Assembly (NCBI GenBank): GCA_943369295.1
Contig: CALRMU020000007.1
Location: 22,655-86,654 of the forward strand
Direction of reading: 5' to 3'
Length of the DNA: 64,000 nucleotides
Source: JAKRSE01 sp943369295
Lineage (GTDB): Bacteria > Armatimonadota > Fimbriimonadia > Fimbriimonadales > Fimbriimonadaceae
Of this stretch, positions 1 through 8,826 are shown piece after piece (positions within the stretch are counted from its first letter, which is position 1; each line of letters begins with the position of its first letter). The notes below the pieces were generated by a model that ran no database searches, was not told the DNA's origin, and worked only from the letters and a program-made list of their open reading frames with translations. Both the position numbers and the translations under genes were made by a program.

Positions 1-93
1 GGGTGCCACGACCTTTCAAGAGGAAGGAGGGAAAGGTCGTGAATGACAATTTTCTCACTTTGCATTCCTGGCTTAGCAAAGCTAAACCAGGCC
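1..93 (-). repeat. Composite hairpin repeat (families B and D)
   Basis: Two adjacent hairpins lie downstream of the ceramidase-like gene. Family B: CACGACCTTT at 7-16 pairs with AAAGGTCGTG at 32-41, flanked by GGTGC and AATGAC. Family D: CCTGGCTTAGC at 67-77, loop AAA, then GCTAAACCAGG at 81-91. The same B+D arrangement, also 93 bp long, recurs at 16551-16643, and in the opposite order at 54940-55022 and 55452-55541. Function unknown; the rest of 1-173 shows nothing else. Confidence 0.75.
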
Positions 94-173
94 ACTGTGA
101 CAGAGCAGAAGAGCGGCGCGATTTGATCCGTTAACCGCCTCCCGTTTGAAGAGATTGATTGAGAAAACCCCTA

Positions 174-1415
174 TCACTTACGCAGAAAACCTTTTTGAAC
201 AGCAGATTTCTTCAACTCCTCACACCCAGCCTCAAAAGCGGTGGAAAGCCACATGCCCAGATTCTTCCCGTAAAAGCTGAGACCCGCTTCGTAGCCACCC
301 CGATCGTAATCAGCCGCCTCAAGCATATAGCCCGCCCAGCCGTTGACATGGCTGACCACCACACTGCGAGGGAAGCCGTTAGTGAAGGCAGTCTTCCTCA
401 GCCTCAAGGCGACTTCCTCCGTCGGTTCGCCAGGCACTCCGATCAAGAGCCAGCCTCCCCAGTCCAGAAGAAACAGTGATGCCTTAGTCGGGGCAAATCT
501 GCCGACAGCCATAACCGCCAAAGGCTCGGAGATCTTGTTCTGAACCGCAAAGGTGGGGTGGGGTTTGGGGGCAGGCAGCTTGATTGGGGCAAGAGTCCAC
601 TTAGCCGAAGAATCGCTGGCCCAAGCGGCCGGAACCTGACCGAGAGCAGTAGACAGCCGAGAAGCAAGGAAAGCTGATTTCGCTTCGCCATTGCCCCCCT
701 CAGCAACGGGAGAAGCCGCCCCGATTGCGCCAGTCAAGGCGATCCAGGGGCCAGAATCGGACCAGGCACCGGGCCAGTCTCCACTCATCTGTTTTTCTGC
801 GGCTTCGTGCAGAGTCGGGTGGGCAGCATAGATGCCCAAAAGAGGGTTGGACTGCCACGAAAACTGGGTGGCCCACTTATCCGGTGCCACCCCTTGCCGT
901 CTGGCGCGATTAGCATCAACCTGGGCTCTTCTCACCCCCACTCTGCCGTCAAGCAGAGGAGGAGCTGCCAGGGTCGCTTTAATCCCCTGACCTATCTGAG
1001 CCGAATACCATTCCAGCCAGCGGGACGAATAGGTGGCGATGCCAGGAATCTTGAAATTCAGCCTCTGATTCAGCATCTGGCTGTCCGGAGCCGAATGGGT
1101 GTGGGTTGCGGCCAAAACCAAATCAACCCCTTGGGGAAGACCAGCCCGAACGGAATCAATCAGGCTCTCAGGGACGGTCAGCATCTCAAGCCCCCCCATC
1201 ACCAGGGTTTTTTCACCCTGCTTGATGGCAATGAACCTAGCCCGCAAGGGACGCCTGCCTGGCTCGCCCAAAGATTCACCCCTTTCTGTGTAGCCGCCAA
1301 GGGGCAAAGCTTCCGGCGGAGCCAGGTTGATCTGGCCCATTCTCACCTCGGTTTCCGGCTCTGCTGCCTGTGTGGCGAGAGGGGCAAAAAGAGCCGCAGC
1401 AAGCAAAGAGACCAT
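174..1415 (-). CDS. Secreted neutral ceramidase-like protein
   Basis: A 413-aa protein with a Sec signal peptide at about residues 1-17, ending near ATQA. The segment LVLAATHTHSAPD near residue 100 is the metal-binding HTH-like motif of the neutral/alkaline non-lysosomal ceramidase family, and the early GGYTERG segment also fits the N-terminus of that fold. Family members hydrolyse the amide bond of ceramides, but many short bacterial relatives (400-450 aa rather than 700+) have no tested substrate. It is divergent from the next gene with only 56 bp between starts. Family call fairly sure, substrate unknown. Confidence 0.7.
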   Translation of the reverse strand: MVSLLAAALFAPLATQAAEPETEVRMGQINLAPPEALPLGGYTERGESLGEPGRRPLRARFIAIKQGEKTLVMGGLEMLTVPESLIDSVRAGLPQGVDLVLAATHTHSAPDSQMLNQRLNFKIPGIATYSSRWLEWYSAQIGQGIKATLAAPPLLDGRVGVRRAQVDANRARRQGVAPDKWATQFSWQSNPLLGIYAAHPTLHEAAEKQMSGDWPGAWSDSGPWIALTGAIGAASPVAEGGNGEAKSAFLASRLSTALGQVPAAWASDSSAKWTLAPIKLPAPKPHPTFAVQNKISEPLAVMAVGRFAPTKASLFLLDWGGWLLIGVPGEPTEEVALRLRKTAFTNGFPRSVVVSHVNGWAGYMLEAADYDRGGYEAGLSFYGKNLGMWLSTAFEAGCEELKKSAVQKGFLRK

Positions 1416-1471
1416 TAACTCAGTTTACGGCCTTAAAGCTTATGCTGATCCACCTGCTACAATGCCGATTG

Positions 1472-3061
1472 ATGAGCTTCTCGGTGGAAGGCCAATCTCT
1501 GTCAGCCAAGGTTGAACCTGGCTCCACCGTGGCCGGGTCTGTCACTGTCACTAATCAGGCCGAAGAACCGGTGGAGTTTGAGCTTGTTATAGAGGGTTTG
1601 GACCTCGATTGGGCGGCGGTTCCTGTCCCTGTCTTCACCGTAAACCCCGGCGAAAGCCTGACCGAAAGGTTCTTTCTCAAGCCTTCAAGATCTCCAGAAA
1701 ACGCCTCTGGCGTCTACCCCTACGCCATCCATATCAGGTCTTTGGCCTCGGGCGAAGTTCGAAAAGTGCCGGGCCTTTTAGAAATTCTTGCCTATCACCA
1801 CCTCTCGGTTGATTTCAACCCCCGAAGGTGCACCATTGGCTACCGGGGCGAAGCATGGCTGGAAGTCATGGTCGCCAACCTTGGCAACAGCGAGCACAGG
1901 GTTCAGCTTTTTGCGGCTGACCAAGACAACCTCTTTGCTTTTGAATTCGAGGGGGGCGACCAAGCCACCTTGGCTCCAGGACAGCAGAAGCCCTTTAACC
2001 TTCGCCTCACTGCCACCCAGGCTTCTCTTCTGGCCAACCCAAGACTCTCGCCATTCTCCGTTTCAGCCCGCAGCCTCGATCAGCCCGCAGTCGCAGGCTC
2101 GGCCCAGGGCCAGGCTCAACAGAAAGCCTTTTTGAGTCCAGGTGCTGCTTTGGCAGCCATGAGCCTCTTTATCGTTTTTGCTCTGTGGTTCGCCTTTCTT
2201 CCCAAGCCGCCACGCATGGAAGTTTTCAGTGCTTCTGCCATGGAAGGATTAGTGGGCGAATCGGTCACCTTGTCTTGGTCGAGCCGAGACGCCGCCTATG
2301 TCGAAGTCAAGGTGGGGGACGACCCTCCCCAAAGAGTTCAGACCTCTGGACAGATTCAAGTACCGCTTGAAGAAGCCGGCGAGCTTGCCATTCGTGGCAA
2401 GGCGGTTCGTGATGGAAGGGAAACCACGGTCAGCTTTTTACGCTTAATCGTGAAAGAAACGCCCCAAGCGCCTCTGCCAAAGATCGAAAAGTTTGATGTT
2501 CAGCCCCGTGTTGTTCAATTGGGCGATGGGATTCTTGTCACCTATTCGCTTAACAGTGCCGTCACTCAGGCGACCCTAGAACCCTTCCCCAACCCTGTTG
2601 ATCCAAGAGCCACAAGCCTGCAGCTTACGCCAAGCATTGCCGGACCGCTTAACCTCAGACTCATTGCCCGAAACGCAGATGGCAAAACGGTAGAGCAGAT
2701 CATAAAGATCACGGTCAAGGATGAGAGTCTGGCCAAAATCACCTCGCTGAACATCAGCCCGAAGGAGATTGACGCCGACCTTGCCACTCCGATCCGGATC
2801 GTCTGGCAGCTAGAGAATGCCGCTAGAGCCGAACTCAAAGTGGGAAGCCAGACTTATCCCATTGAAGCATTGAGAGGAGAGCAGGAAGTCGTTGTTACCG
2901 GGGCCACAACCATCACCCTCACTGCTTTTGACGCCAAGGGCAAAGCCCGCACAGAAACGGCGCAGGTCGTGGTCAAAAAGCCCACTCCACCTCCGACTGA
3001 CCCGACAGTAGTCCCACCAACTGAGCCAGGACCCACACAGCCAACGACAACCGGGCCATAA
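1472..3061 (+). CDS. Membrane protein with two beta-rich regions
   Basis: About 529 aa when read from the ATG at 1472 (MSFSVEGQSLSAKVEPG). The frame is open further upstream to 1370, but that part runs into the divergent gene and is not protein-like. An N-terminal beta-domain region (about residues 1-200) with PGSTVAGSVTVTNQAEEPVE resembles COG1470/NPCBM-associated Ig-like domains. One membrane helix follows (FLSPGAALAAMSLFIVFALW, about residue 220), then three probable Ig-like repeats containing VTLSWSS, ILVTYSL and IRIVWQL, and a Pro/Thr tail. There is no signal peptide, so the N-terminal part is probably cytoplasmic. No specific function can be given. purH starts 10 bp downstream. Confidence 0.7.
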   Translation: MSFSVEGQSLSAKVEPGSTVAGSVTVTNQAEEPVEFELVIEGLDLDWAAVPVPVFTVNPGESLTERFFLKPSRSPENASGVYPYAIHIRSLASGEVRKVPGLLEILAYHHLSVDFNPRRCTIGYRGEAWLEVMVANLGNSEHRVQLFAADQDNLFAFEFEGGDQATLAPGQQKPFNLRLTATQASLLANPRLSPFSVSARSLDQPAVAGSAQGQAQQKAFLSPGAALAAMSLFIVFALWFAFLPKPPRMEVFSASAMEGLVGESVTLSWSSRDAAYVEVKVGDDPPQRVQTSGQIQVPLEEAGELAIRGKAVRDGRETTVSFLRLIVKETPQAPLPKIEKFDVQPRVVQLGDGILVTYSLNSAVTQATLEPFPNPVDPRATSLQLTPSIAGPLNLRLIARNADGKTVEQIIKITVKDESLAKITSLNISPKEIDADLATPIRIVWQLENAARAELKVGSQTYPIEALRGEQEVVVTGATTITLTAFDAKGKARTETAQVVVKKPTPPPTDPTVVPPTEPGPTQPTTTGP

Positions 3062-3071
3062 AGTCCTATCA

Positions 3072-4610
3072 ATGCCGCGAGCGCTTCTTTCTGTCACTGA
3101 CAAATCTGGCCTGGCAGCTTTTGCCTCGGGCCTCGCCGACTTGGGGTGGGAGCTTGTCTCAACAGGAGGAACTGCCGGCCTCATTCGCTCTCAAGGCATC
3201 CCGGTTCTGGATGTCGCTCAGGTCACAGGCTTTCCTGAGATGCTGGATGGACGCATCAAGACCCTGCATCCCAAAGTTCATGGCGGCCTGCTTGGCGATG
3301 TTGAAAAAGAAAGCCACAGACAGCAGATGACCGAGGCCGGCATCGAGGCCTTTGATCTGGCCGTCGTCAACCTCTACGCATTTGAAGCGACTGTCACTCA
3401 AGACAACTGCACTTGGGATGATGCCATTGAGAACATCGATATTGGCGGCCCGGCCATGATTCGAGCTGCCGCCAAGAACCACAGCTCGGTAGCAGTTATT
3501 GTTGATCCACTGGATTACGATGCTTTCCTTACAGAGCTGAACGAGACTGGCGGCATCAGCCTAGCCACAAAGCAGAAGCTTGCCGCCAAGGCTTACAGCC
3601 ACACCGCTCTTTACGACTCCATGATCTCACGCTGGCTTTGCGGCCAAATCGGCGAAGACAAGCCTGGTGAACTGAGCTTCGGATATCGCCTGGCACAGGA
3701 ACTGCGATACGGCGAGAATCCACATCAGAAAGCGGCCCTCTACCTGGACCCTCTCGGAAAAGGCGGAGTCGCCAGAGCCAGCCAGCTTAACGGAAAAGAG
3801 CTGAGCTACAACAACCTTTTGGATGCCGATGCCGCATGGGAACTGGTCAGTGACCTGGAGCCAGGCAGCGTCGCCATCATCAAGCACGGCAACCCCTGCG
3901 GAACTGCCAGCTTGGGCAGCCTCGCTGCCAGCTTTGAAGCAGCCCGTCGAGCCGACCCAATATCTGCCTTTGGCGGAATCGCTGCCTGCAATGGCGTGAT
4001 TGATGAGGAGGCCGCCCAGGCAATGACGATCAAGGGAAGCTTCCTTGAAGTTGTTATCGGTGCCGAAGTGACGCCAGAAGCCCTAGCCATTTTCCGCACA
4101 AGATCTGGCTGGGGACCCAATGTTCGAGTGCTCCAGGCCGAGATCAGCCCGGCAAAGGCTTACCCAACCCTACGAACTATTAGGGGAGGCGTGCTCGTTC
4201 AGGATTCTGACGAGGATCCTCAGAACGAGTGGAGAGTGGTCACAGACCGCCAGCCGACGGAAGAGGAGCGAGCAGCCCTCGAATTCGCCTGGAAGATCAT
4301 CCCCCACGTTAAATCCAATGCGATTCTCTGCGCTGTCAAGGGTGAACTCCTCGGAACTGGGGCTGGTCAGATGAACCGTGTGCAGTCCGTCAGGCTATCG
4401 CTGGAGCAGGCGGGAGAGCGAGCAAGCGGGGCAGTTTTGGCCAGCGATGCCTTTTTCCCCTTCCCCGATTCGATTTTGACTGCAGCCGAGGCAGGCATTA
4501 CCGCCGTCATACAGCCTGGTGGAAGCAAGAAAGATGGCGACGTGATCGCTGCTGCCAATGAAAAAGGCATTGCAATGATCATGACTGGCGTCCGACACTT
4601 CAGACATTGA
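3072..4610 (+). CDS. purH: Bifunctional AICAR formyltransferase / IMP cyclohydrolase
   Basis: 512 aa, the normal length for PurH, which performs the last two steps of de novo IMP synthesis. The N-terminal MGS-like cyclohydrolase domain shows ALLSVTDKSGL, LVSTGGTA and the GRIKTLHPKVHGG loop. The transformylase domain shows RYGENPHQKAALY, NGKELSYNNLLDADAAW and IIKHGNPCGTA. The C-terminus ends GVRHFRH, as is usual. It follows the preceding membrane-protein gene by 10 bp, so the two may be co-transcribed. purC is about 19 kb away, so purine genes are not clustered here. Confidence 0.97.
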   Translation: MPRALLSVTDKSGLAAFASGLADLGWELVSTGGTAGLIRSQGIPVLDVAQVTGFPEMLDGRIKTLHPKVHGGLLGDVEKESHRQQMTEAGIEAFDLAVVNLYAFEATVTQDNCTWDDAIENIDIGGPAMIRAAAKNHSSVAVIVDPLDYDAFLTELNETGGISLATKQKLAAKAYSHTALYDSMISRWLCGQIGEDKPGELSFGYRLAQELRYGENPHQKAALYLDPLGKGGVARASQLNGKELSYNNLLDADAAWELVSDLEPGSVAIIKHGNPCGTASLGSLAASFEAARRADPISAFGGIAACNGVIDEEAAQAMTIKGSFLEVVIGAEVTPEALAIFRTRSGWGPNVRVLQAEISPAKAYPTLRTIRGGVLVQDSDEDPQNEWRVVTDRQPTEEERAALEFAWKIIPHVKSNAILCAVKGELLGTGAGQMNRVQSVRLSLEQAGERASGAVLASDAFFPFPDSILTAAEAGITAVIQPGGSKKDGDVIAAANEKGIAMIMTGVRHFRH

Positions 4611-4647
4611 TGAAAATTTGGAGTAGAATAAACTCTGGAGCCAAAAA

Positions 4648-5007
4648 GTGAAGAATCAGAATGATTTGATCGGCCTGATCGTGGCCATTGTTGTCGGCCT
4701 CGGTGGAATTTGCACCTTCGCCTTTTTTATGAAGCCGACTGTCCCAACGGTTACGGCCCCTGCGCCAGTCAACACGACTGATGCGGCTCTTCCCGTGGGA
4801 GCAGTTTCATACGTCGCAGCTCTGCCTGGCGGCAGCGGCAACACTGCTGGTGGCGGTGCTGGCGGATTTGGTGGCGGCCGACCCGGTGGATTCGGTGGTC
4901 CTGCGCAGGGCACCAGCCGAGGCGGTGGTGGTGGAAGCCCAGTTGCAGGCATCCAGTCCAGCGGAAGCGGTGCACCCACTGCTGCTGGCATGAGCGGCAA
5001 CAAGTAA
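4648..5007 (+). CDS. Short Gly-rich single-pass membrane protein
   Basis: 119 aa from a GTG start; GGAG at 4637-4640 sits 7 nt upstream. Residues about 7-28 (LIGLIVAIVVGLGGICTFAF) form one membrane helix. After a Pro/Thr stretch, residues about 58-100 are almost entirely Gly with Ser, Ala and Arg. Such tails are disordered and often surface-exposed, but I do not recognise a family. It lies 37 bp after purH and before a terminator hairpin, so it closes that unit. Confidence 0.65.
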   Translation: MKNQNDLIGLIVAIVVGLGGICTFAFFMKPTVPTVTAPAPVNTTDAALPVGAVSYVAALPGGSGNTAGGGAGGFGGGRPGGFGGPAQGTSRGGGGGSPVAGIQSSGSGAPTAAGMSGNK

Positions 5008-5030
5008 AGTCCAAAGCCTTTTTCAGGTTT

Positions 5031-5070
5031 AAGGCCCTCAGGGAGTTTGCTCCCTGGGGTCCTTTGTTTT
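5031..5070 (+). terminator. Rho-independent-like terminator after Gly-rich gene
   Basis: CAGGGAG at 5039-5045 pairs with CTCCCTG at 5050-5056 around a TTTG loop; AAGGCCC and GGGTCCTT extend the stem and a T-rich stretch (TTTGTTTT) follows. Confidence 0.7.
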
Positions 5071-5120
5071 CCACCGCCCCTATGTCATGCTAACTTGACT
5101 CCCATCGGAACCTTTAACGC

Positions 5121-6170
5121 ATGTCTCTTGTCCGCGGGATTCGCGCCCGCCTCACCCGCGATATCGGTATTGATCTCGGCACAGCCAACACCCTTGTCTG
5201 TGTCGCTGGCCACGGCGTTGTCATCAGAGAGCCAAGCGTCGTTGCCATCAACAAAGACACAAACGAAGTTCTAGGAGTCGGCCAAAGAGCCAAAGAGATG
5301 CTTGGCCGGACTCCTGCCAACATCATCGCCATCCGTCCTCTGAAAGACGGTGTCATTGCCGACTACGAACAGACCCTGGCAATGATCAAAGACTTTGTCA
5401 AGCGGGCGAAGCGAGGAAGCTGGTCGTTTTACACTACGGTCGTAGTCGGAATTCCTTCTGGCATCACGGAAGTTGAACGAGATGCCGTGCTTGACGCCTG
5501 CCGAAAGGCCGGAGCCAACAAAGCCTACGTTATCGAAGAGCCGATGGCAGCCGCCATTGGTGCTGGCCTTCCTATCACCGATCCTGTTGGAAACATGATT
5601 GTTGACATTGGTGGAGGCACAACAGAAGTCGCTGTCATTTCTCTGGCTGGCATCGTGCACTCAAAGTCCGTGCGTATCGCTGGCGATGAGATTGACGAAG
5701 CCATTGCCGCCTATGTGCGACGAAGGCACAACCTCTATATCGGAGAAAGGACAGCCGAGCAGACCAAGATCGAAATTGGGAGCGCCTATCCCCTTGCTCA
5801 AGAACTCGATCTGGAGGTGAAGGGCAGAGACATGAAGACGGGGCTTCCAAGAAGCTGCGTGCTCACAAGTGAAGAAATTCGAGATGCCATTGCTGAACCA
5901 GTCATGGCAATCGTCGATGCCGTCAAGCTGACTCTGGAAGCAACTCCCCCAGAATTAGCCGCCGACGCCATGAGTTTGGGCATCTATTTGGCTGGAGGCG
6001 GAGCACTTTTAAAGGGACTAGACCAGTTAATCAGCGAACATACAGGAATGCCGGTTAAAATTGCACCGGATCCTCTCTCTTGTGTGGTCTACGGGACAGC
6101 CAAGGTGCTAGAGGAGATCCATGAAAATCCGGATATCCGCCGGATGCTGGAGAAATCCTCACGAAGCTAG
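5121..6170 (+). CDS. mreB: Rod shape-determining protein MreB
   Basis: 349 aa, typical for MreB, the bacterial actin that guides lateral peptidoglycan synthesis on the cytoplasmic face of the inner membrane. Phosphate-1 motif DIGIDLGTANT is near residue 14, phosphate-2 motif VDIGGGTTEVAVI near 160, and the adenosine motif LAGGGALLKGLDQ near 292. PLKDGVIADY and EEPMAAAIGAGLPI are also diagnostic. It heads an mreB-mreC-mreD-gdh cluster. The 3' end overlaps the open frame of mreC. Confidence 0.97.
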   Translation: MSLVRGIRARLTRDIGIDLGTANTLVCVAGHGVVIREPSVVAINKDTNEVLGVGQRAKEMLGRTPANIIAIRPLKDGVIADYEQTLAMIKDFVKRAKRGSWSFYTTVVVGIPSGITEVERDAVLDACRKAGANKAYVIEEPMAAAIGAGLPITDPVGNMIVDIGGGTTEVAVISLAGIVHSKSVRIAGDEIDEAIAAYVRRRHNLYIGERTAEQTKIEIGSAYPLAQELDLEVKGRDMKTGLPRSCVLTSEEIRDAIAEPVMAIVDAVKLTLEATPPELAADAMSLGIYLAGGGALLKGLDQLISEHTGMPVKIAPDPLSCVVYGTAKVLEEIHENPDIRRMLEKSSRS

Positions 6171-6208
6171 AACAGGACATCTCGCGCGATTGGCTGGCTC
6201 CCCTGCTT

Positions 6209-6970
6209 TTGTGTCTTGTGGGCCTGGGCTTGGCCATGCTTCAAAACTCGGCTCGAAAAGTCGGACAAGTCGACCCAGTCACAAAAACCGTGCGACAGAT
6301 CTTGGCCCCTGCCAGTCAGGCTGCTTCTGGCGGAGTCGTTACTGTCAACCAAACTTTCGAAGCCTGGCGACAAGGGCCAAAACTTCTGGCCGAAAACCAG
6401 GAACTAAAGGCCGCAAGCGCCGCCCTACAGCTCTACGCAGCCGATGCCGTACTCATGAAGGCAGAGCTTGACCAGCTCCATAAGCTGTCAAGCATTCCTC
6501 TTCCTCCAGATAGAAGCCTTGTCTTCTCAGACGTCATCGGCTTCTGGCCGGTGGAAAACAGGCTCACCATCAATGTCGGTTCTAAGCAGGGAATCAAGCC
6601 TGATATGGCTGTGATTGCCCCCGAAGGATTGGCCGGAGTGATTGAAACAGTCGAAGAGAAGACATCCCAGGTTCTTCTCCTCTCTTCACCTTCAGTCAAG
6701 GTTGGAGCGATGGTCGCCAGACCCGCCCCCTCTTACGGAATCACTAGTGGATTGAAGTTCGACGCTCTTACTATGGAGGTTCCAGGCTCGGCTCCTGTAG
6801 AAGTCGACGACAAGGTTCTCACTTCTGGACTCTCCGACGTCATCCCTGGCGGAATCGTCATCGGAGTTGTGACTGATGTTGCCGCTCAAGCAGGGTACGG
6901 CACCAGACAGCTGACTATTTTTCCACTCTACAGAATTGCTCCTGGACAAAAACTGGTGGTGGTGAAATGA
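6209..6970 (+). CDS. mreC: Rod shape-determining protein MreC
   Basis: MreC is a periplasmic scaffold of the elongation complex. The LIGFWPVENRLTINVGSKQGI-like core with GIKPDMAVIAPEGLAGVIE and the C-terminal LTSGLSDVIPGGIVIG are typical. The listed TTG start at 6209 gives 253 aa but cuts the N-terminal membrane helix. The frame is open back to 6125 (right after a TGA at 6122) and reads KLEQDISRDWLAPLLLCLVG there, yet contains no ATG, GTG or TTG upstream of 6209. GGAG at 6149-6152 would suit an ACG codon at 6161. The true start is therefore unresolved. Confidence 0.88.
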   Translation: MCLVGLGLAMLQNSARKVGQVDPVTKTVRQILAPASQAASGGVVTVNQTFEAWRQGPKLLAENQELKAASAALQLYAADAVLMKAELDQLHKLSSIPLPPDRSLVFSDVIGFWPVENRLTINVGSKQGIKPDMAVIAPEGLAGVIETVEEKTSQVLLLSSPSVKVGAMVARPAPSYGITSGLKFDALTMEVPGSAPVEVDDKVLTSGLSDVIPGGIVIGVVTDVAAQAGYGTRQLTIFPLYRIAPGQKLVVVK

Positions 6971-7446
6971 AGCCGATCGGCTGGATCCTGATCGTGGTCC
7001 TCTACCTACTAGCCGCAATCTGCGACCAGGCTTCGAGCGCGGGCCAGCTCTTTGGACCTGCAGGTCCCGACTGCCTCACCGTTGTCGCCCTCTGTGTGGC
7101 GGTTGTCTCCCGACCTGCAGTCGGAGCCTTGGCGGGATTCATCGCCGGACTACTCTCGGGAGCAATCATCGGGGCTAATATGGCCCATTGGATCATTACT
7201 AGAACCTTGGCAGGGTTTGGAGTATCGCTGGCAATCAGGCTAAAAGTCGAAGTAAACACTGTCTCAGCCGCCTTGGCCGTGTTCATAGGTGTGCTTGTCT
7301 GCCGAATCAGCTACTTAGTTCTCGTCTCGCCTCCAGACCTGGGCCCTCTGCTTCTCCAAGGCATTTTTTCTTCCGTGATCAGCGGACTGCTGGCCCTTCC
7401 GGTGTATGCTCTGCTCAGCCGCACTGTCGCGGCTGAAAGGACCTAG
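6967..7446 (+). CDS. mreD: Rod shape-determining protein MreD
   Basis: 159-aa hydrophobic protein with about five membrane helices (first at residues 4-20; GALAGFIAGLLSGAIIG near 57; ALAVFIGVLVCRISYLVL near 97; the last at GIFSSVISGLLALPVYALL). Size, position after mreC and the ATGA overlap (start 6967, mreC stop 6968-6970) identify MreD, the inner-membrane partner of MreC. Sequence alone is poorly conserved in this family. Confidence 0.9.
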   Translation: MKPIGWILIVVLYLLAAICDQASSAGQLFGPAGPDCLTVVALCVAVVSRPAVGALAGFIAGLLSGAIIGANMAHWIITRTLAGFGVSLAIRLKVEVNTVSAALAVFIGVLVCRISYLVLVSPPDLGPLLLQGIFSSVISGLLALPVYALLSRTVAAERT

Positions 7447-7452
7447 AACTCA

Positions 7453-8703
7453 ATGAGCAGGGATAATGTGCTAGAAATGGCGCGGCAGCAGCTCAGGCTA
7501 GCCGCACAGCACACAAACATCGACCCAGGTTTGGTTGAAGTCCTCTCACGGCCAAAGAGGGCTGTGACGGTTAACTTCCCCGTTGTCATGGACAACGGCA
7601 AAGTCGAGGTCTTCGAAGGCTTCCGCGTCCAACACAACGCCAGTCGTGGCCCTACCAAGGGCGGACTCCGGTTCCACCACCATGTGGACCTGGATGAAAC
7701 CACGGCTTTGGCCATGTGGATGACCTGGAAGTGTGCTGTTGTCAACATTCCTTACGGTGGCGCCAAGGGCGGCGTAAGGGTCAACGTCAAGCGGCTTAGC
7801 GAACGAGAACTCGAAAAGCTGACCCGACGCTTCATTTCCGAGATCAATATCGTGGTTGGGGAACGAAGCGACATCCCTGCACCCGATATTGGCACCAACA
7901 GCAAAGTCATGGGCTGGATCATGGATACCCTTTCCATGCAGGCCGGCTACACAGTCCCTGGCGTCGTTACAGGCAAACCGATCGAACTCGGGGGATCTGA
8001 AGGACGAGTCGAAGCCACTGGCCGTGGTGTCACTGTCTGTGCAGTTGAAGCCTGCAGAGAGCTGGGAATTCAGCTTGAAGGCAAGAGAGTCGTCGTCCAG
8101 GGCTTCGGCAACGTAGGCTCAGTGGCTGCCAGACTCTTGGCTGCTGCTGGCGCTACTGTCGTAGGAGTTTCTGATGCCACGGGCGGAATCTACAACCCCC
8201 TTGGCCTCCCGGTCGATGACCTTTACTACAAGTACAGCGGCATCGATGGCGGAATTAGGAACTACAAGGACGCCGATGCTGTCTCCAACGAAGAGCTGCT
8301 TGAACTCGACTGCGACATTCTTGTCCCTGCTGCCATTTCGCAGCAGCTGCACGAAGGCAACGCCGATAGAATCAAAGCCAAGCTGATTGTCGAAGGTGCC
8401 AACGGCCCAACGACTCCTGAAGCTGACGTGATTTTTGGCGACAAGGGCATTATTGTCGTTCCCGACATTCTGGCCAACGCCGGCGGCGTCATCACCAGCT
8501 ACTTCGAATGGGTTCAGGACCTCCAGAACTACTTCTGGGAAGAAGGTGAAGTCAACGACAACCTCGGTCGAATCATGCGACGCGCCTATAAGGAAGTCCA
8601 TGAGACGATGGTGAGGCAGAAGGTCGATATGCGAATGGCCGCCATGATCATTGGCGTCCAGCGCGTCGCCGATGCCACCATCCGACGCGGCATCTTCCCC
8701 TGA
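7453..8703 (+). CDS. gdhA: NAD(P)-dependent glutamate dehydrogenase
   Basis: 416 aa, the length of the small hexameric Glu/Leu/Phe/Val dehydrogenases. It interconverts glutamate and 2-oxoglutarate plus ammonia in the cytosol. The substrate-binding segment GPTKGGLRFHH with catalytic-Lys motif PYGGAKGGV lies at about residues 70-105. DIPAPDIGTNSKVMGWIMD follows, and the Rossmann fingerprint VVVQGFGNVGSVAA is near residue 217. The gene starts 7 bp after mreD and is closed by a strong terminator, so it probably shares the mre transcript. Coenzyme preference cannot be read. Confidence 0.95.
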   Translation: MSRDNVLEMARQQLRLAAQHTNIDPGLVEVLSRPKRAVTVNFPVVMDNGKVEVFEGFRVQHNASRGPTKGGLRFHHHVDLDETTALAMWMTWKCAVVNIPYGGAKGGVRVNVKRLSERELEKLTRRFISEINIVVGERSDIPAPDIGTNSKVMGWIMDTLSMQAGYTVPGVVTGKPIELGGSEGRVEATGRGVTVCAVEACRELGIQLEGKRVVVQGFGNVGSVAARLLAAAGATVVGVSDATGGIYNPLGLPVDDLYYKYSGIDGGIRNYKDADAVSNEELLELDCDILVPAAISQQLHEGNADRIKAKLIVEGANGPTTPEADVIFGDKGIIVVPDILANAGGVITSYFEWVQDLQNYFWEEGEVNDNLGRIMRRAYKEVHETMVRQKVDMRMAAMIIGVQRVADATIRRGIFP

Positions 8704-8728
8704 TCTCTTAGGGAAGTTGTGATGCAGC

Positions 8729-8760
8729 GGGGCAGACCACTTGGTCTGCCCCTCTTTTTT
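8729..8760 (+). terminator. Strong terminator after glutamate dehydrogenase
   Basis: GGGGCAGACCA (8729-8739) and TGGTCTGCCCC (8742-8752) form a perfect 11-bp inverted repeat followed by TCTTTTTT. Confidence 0.92.
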
Positions 8761-8826
8761 CAACCGAGACCCCGATATCCATAGAAACCCGATACGACAG
8801 TTAGCCGCCACCCAACCCTAGGTAAG

